Shown: in pieces, positions 63,185-64,000 of the stretch
Position numbering within the stretch: position 1 is the first letter of the stretch
Layout of the letters: each line of letters starts with the position of its first letter
Assembly (NCBI RefSeq): GCF_040869045.1
Contig: NC_090324.1
Location: forward strand, 192,880,028-192,944,027
Length of the DNA: 64,000 nucleotides
Direction: 5' to 3'
DNA from: Eurosta solidaginis
Taxonomy: Eukaryota > Arthropoda > Insecta > Diptera > Tephritidae
The notes under the pieces: model-generated
What the model saw: only the letters and a program-made list of their open reading frames with translations
What the model was told of the DNA's origin: nothing
Database searches by the model: none
Translations under genes and position numbers: made by a program

Positions 63185-63478
63185 AATAATATAAGCATCA
63201 ACTGCGTGACAGAGTGTAAGCAGTCCCTGGAGAGAATCGAGACAGGGAGAAGCATGCATCTATATTGGGTCCCAGGCAATATGGGAATAGATGGGAATGA
63301 AAATGCGGATGAACTAGCAAAAAAGGGCGCATCCCTTGAAGCTTGCTCCGTAGACGTCCCAATTAGACTGGACGAAATTAAGCGAAGGCGAAAGGTGCAC
63401 ATGATCGACCAAGCTGGAATGGCGTGGGTTCAAGCGCGGGCTGTAAAGTGTCGAAAATTATGTGTAGGTCTTACAACC
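63185..63478 (+). pseudogene. RNase H domain fragment of a LINE
   Basis: VTECKQSLERIETGRSMHLYW, then VPGNMGIDGNENADELAKKGA and LDEIKRRRKVHMIDQAGMAW. This is the last part of a ribonuclease H domain as found at the C-terminus of R1/LOA/I-group LINE ORF2. The usual catalytic-loop histidine in VPGHxGI reads N. The N-terminal catalytic residues and the RT are absent. It ends where the repeat shared with 59552-60066 begins. Confidence 0.75.
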
Positions 63479-63483
63479 TTAGA

Positions 63484-64000
63484 CTATATCTTCTTAAAAC
63501 TGTTTAATAAATGAAAAATTATAATATCTAATTTGTGTAATTAATCGGTTATATTAAAAAAATAGATATTACACTTTGTAACACTGAAAAATACCTGCGC
63601 AGCGAGGCTTTTTTCTTGTTGTACAGCAGCAAGGGTGTATCAAACCCTCTATCTAACCCCATATCTGCAAGTATCTGCAGCTAAATTTAGTGCAGTTGGC
63701 AAGCTAATTGTGCCAGACACCATGTCCAAATCTAATTTTCACTTGGACGGACTTGGAAACATGACAAAACTGGTTTTGAACACCAAAAATCAAAAAAAAA
63801 ATAAAAAAATTGTTTAACATCCTAAATAAAATAGGTCGTTTATCAATTTATAACTTTTAAAAATCATAAAAACCATTAATAATGTTAACATTTACCTGAA
63901 ATATCACAATCCATCACAATTACTCAATTCAATTGTCTTAAAACTTAAAATATTCACGTTAAAACATGCGATTTCACATAGGTTAAAAAAAAAACTATAA
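63484..64000. repeat. Second copy of the interior of the 59499-60261 element, cut by the window end
   Basis: ctatatctt(c/t)ttaaaactgtttaataaatg to ttaaaaaaaaaactataa matches 59552-60066 nearly base for base. The left inverted terminus is missing here; the right end lies outside the window. Confidence 0.88.

Overview
This window looks like repeat-dense euchromatin or pericentromere from a dipteran insect, most likely a tephritid-like fruit fly. Every recognisable long coding stretch belongs to a transposable element (TE): Ty3/Gypsy LTR retrotransposons, APE-type LINEs, hAT and mariner transposons, a tRNA-derived SINE and a Polinton/Maverick-type DNA polymerase relic. The organism call is an inference from this mix; no host gene identifies it. 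Nearly all the elements are broken by stops, frameshifts or insertions.

Layout. 1-1440: 5' part of a Gypsy-class element on the minus strand (gag, tRNA-Lys primer site, LTR). 1483-3551: a LINE on the plus strand whose 3' tail abuts 3552-7044, a decayed minus-strand type-B DNA polymerase with zinc fingers. 7518-7757: a 48-bp minisatellite. 7850-9700: a second minus-strand Gypsy-class 5' end with an unusual repeated leader; a SINE is inserted in its LTR. 10682-11885: an unnamed dispersed repeat, here called X. 13073-24533: one minus-strand Gypsy pol gene (Gypsy-A) split by a 3.66-kb non-coding tandem-repeat element (BR, 13551-17208) and by a 5.0-kb mag-like LTR element (18799-23835), which itself carries a SINE. 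24517-31682: a minus-strand hAT transposon containing a full-length mariner (24619-25887) and an I-clade LINE (about 26330-31141). 31683-34851: LINE and gag-like scraps and a duplicated segment, S. 34852-36737: a second hAT with a perfect 8-bp target duplication, holding a foldback element and a 29-base G run. 37256-46264: two near-identical copies of a LINE plus its flank, separated by a copy of S and an inverted 150-bp block. 46483-50096: second copy of BR, in inverse orientation. 50097-54090: the rest of X, another retroposon-like repeat (Y), a second foldback, an RTE-type LINE scrap and a PIF1/Helitron-type helicase scrap. 54091-59460: tandem repeats, Y with a solo LTR, an internally deleted Gypsy-B with its 3' LTR, and a 768-bp tandem duplication. 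59499-60261: an element with inverted ends, partly repeated at 63484-64000. 60582-61936: the only candidate host-type exons.

The genes do not form a working pathway. Their relationship is stratigraphic: insertions inside insertions give a relative order of events. Several junctions can be fixed to the base because target duplications, or an empty paralogous site, lie in the same window. The most informative items are the BR pair with an empty-site control, the nested stack from about 13 to 32 kb, the PolB relic, the 2A-like motif in the duplicated LINE, and the insulator-like leader repeats.
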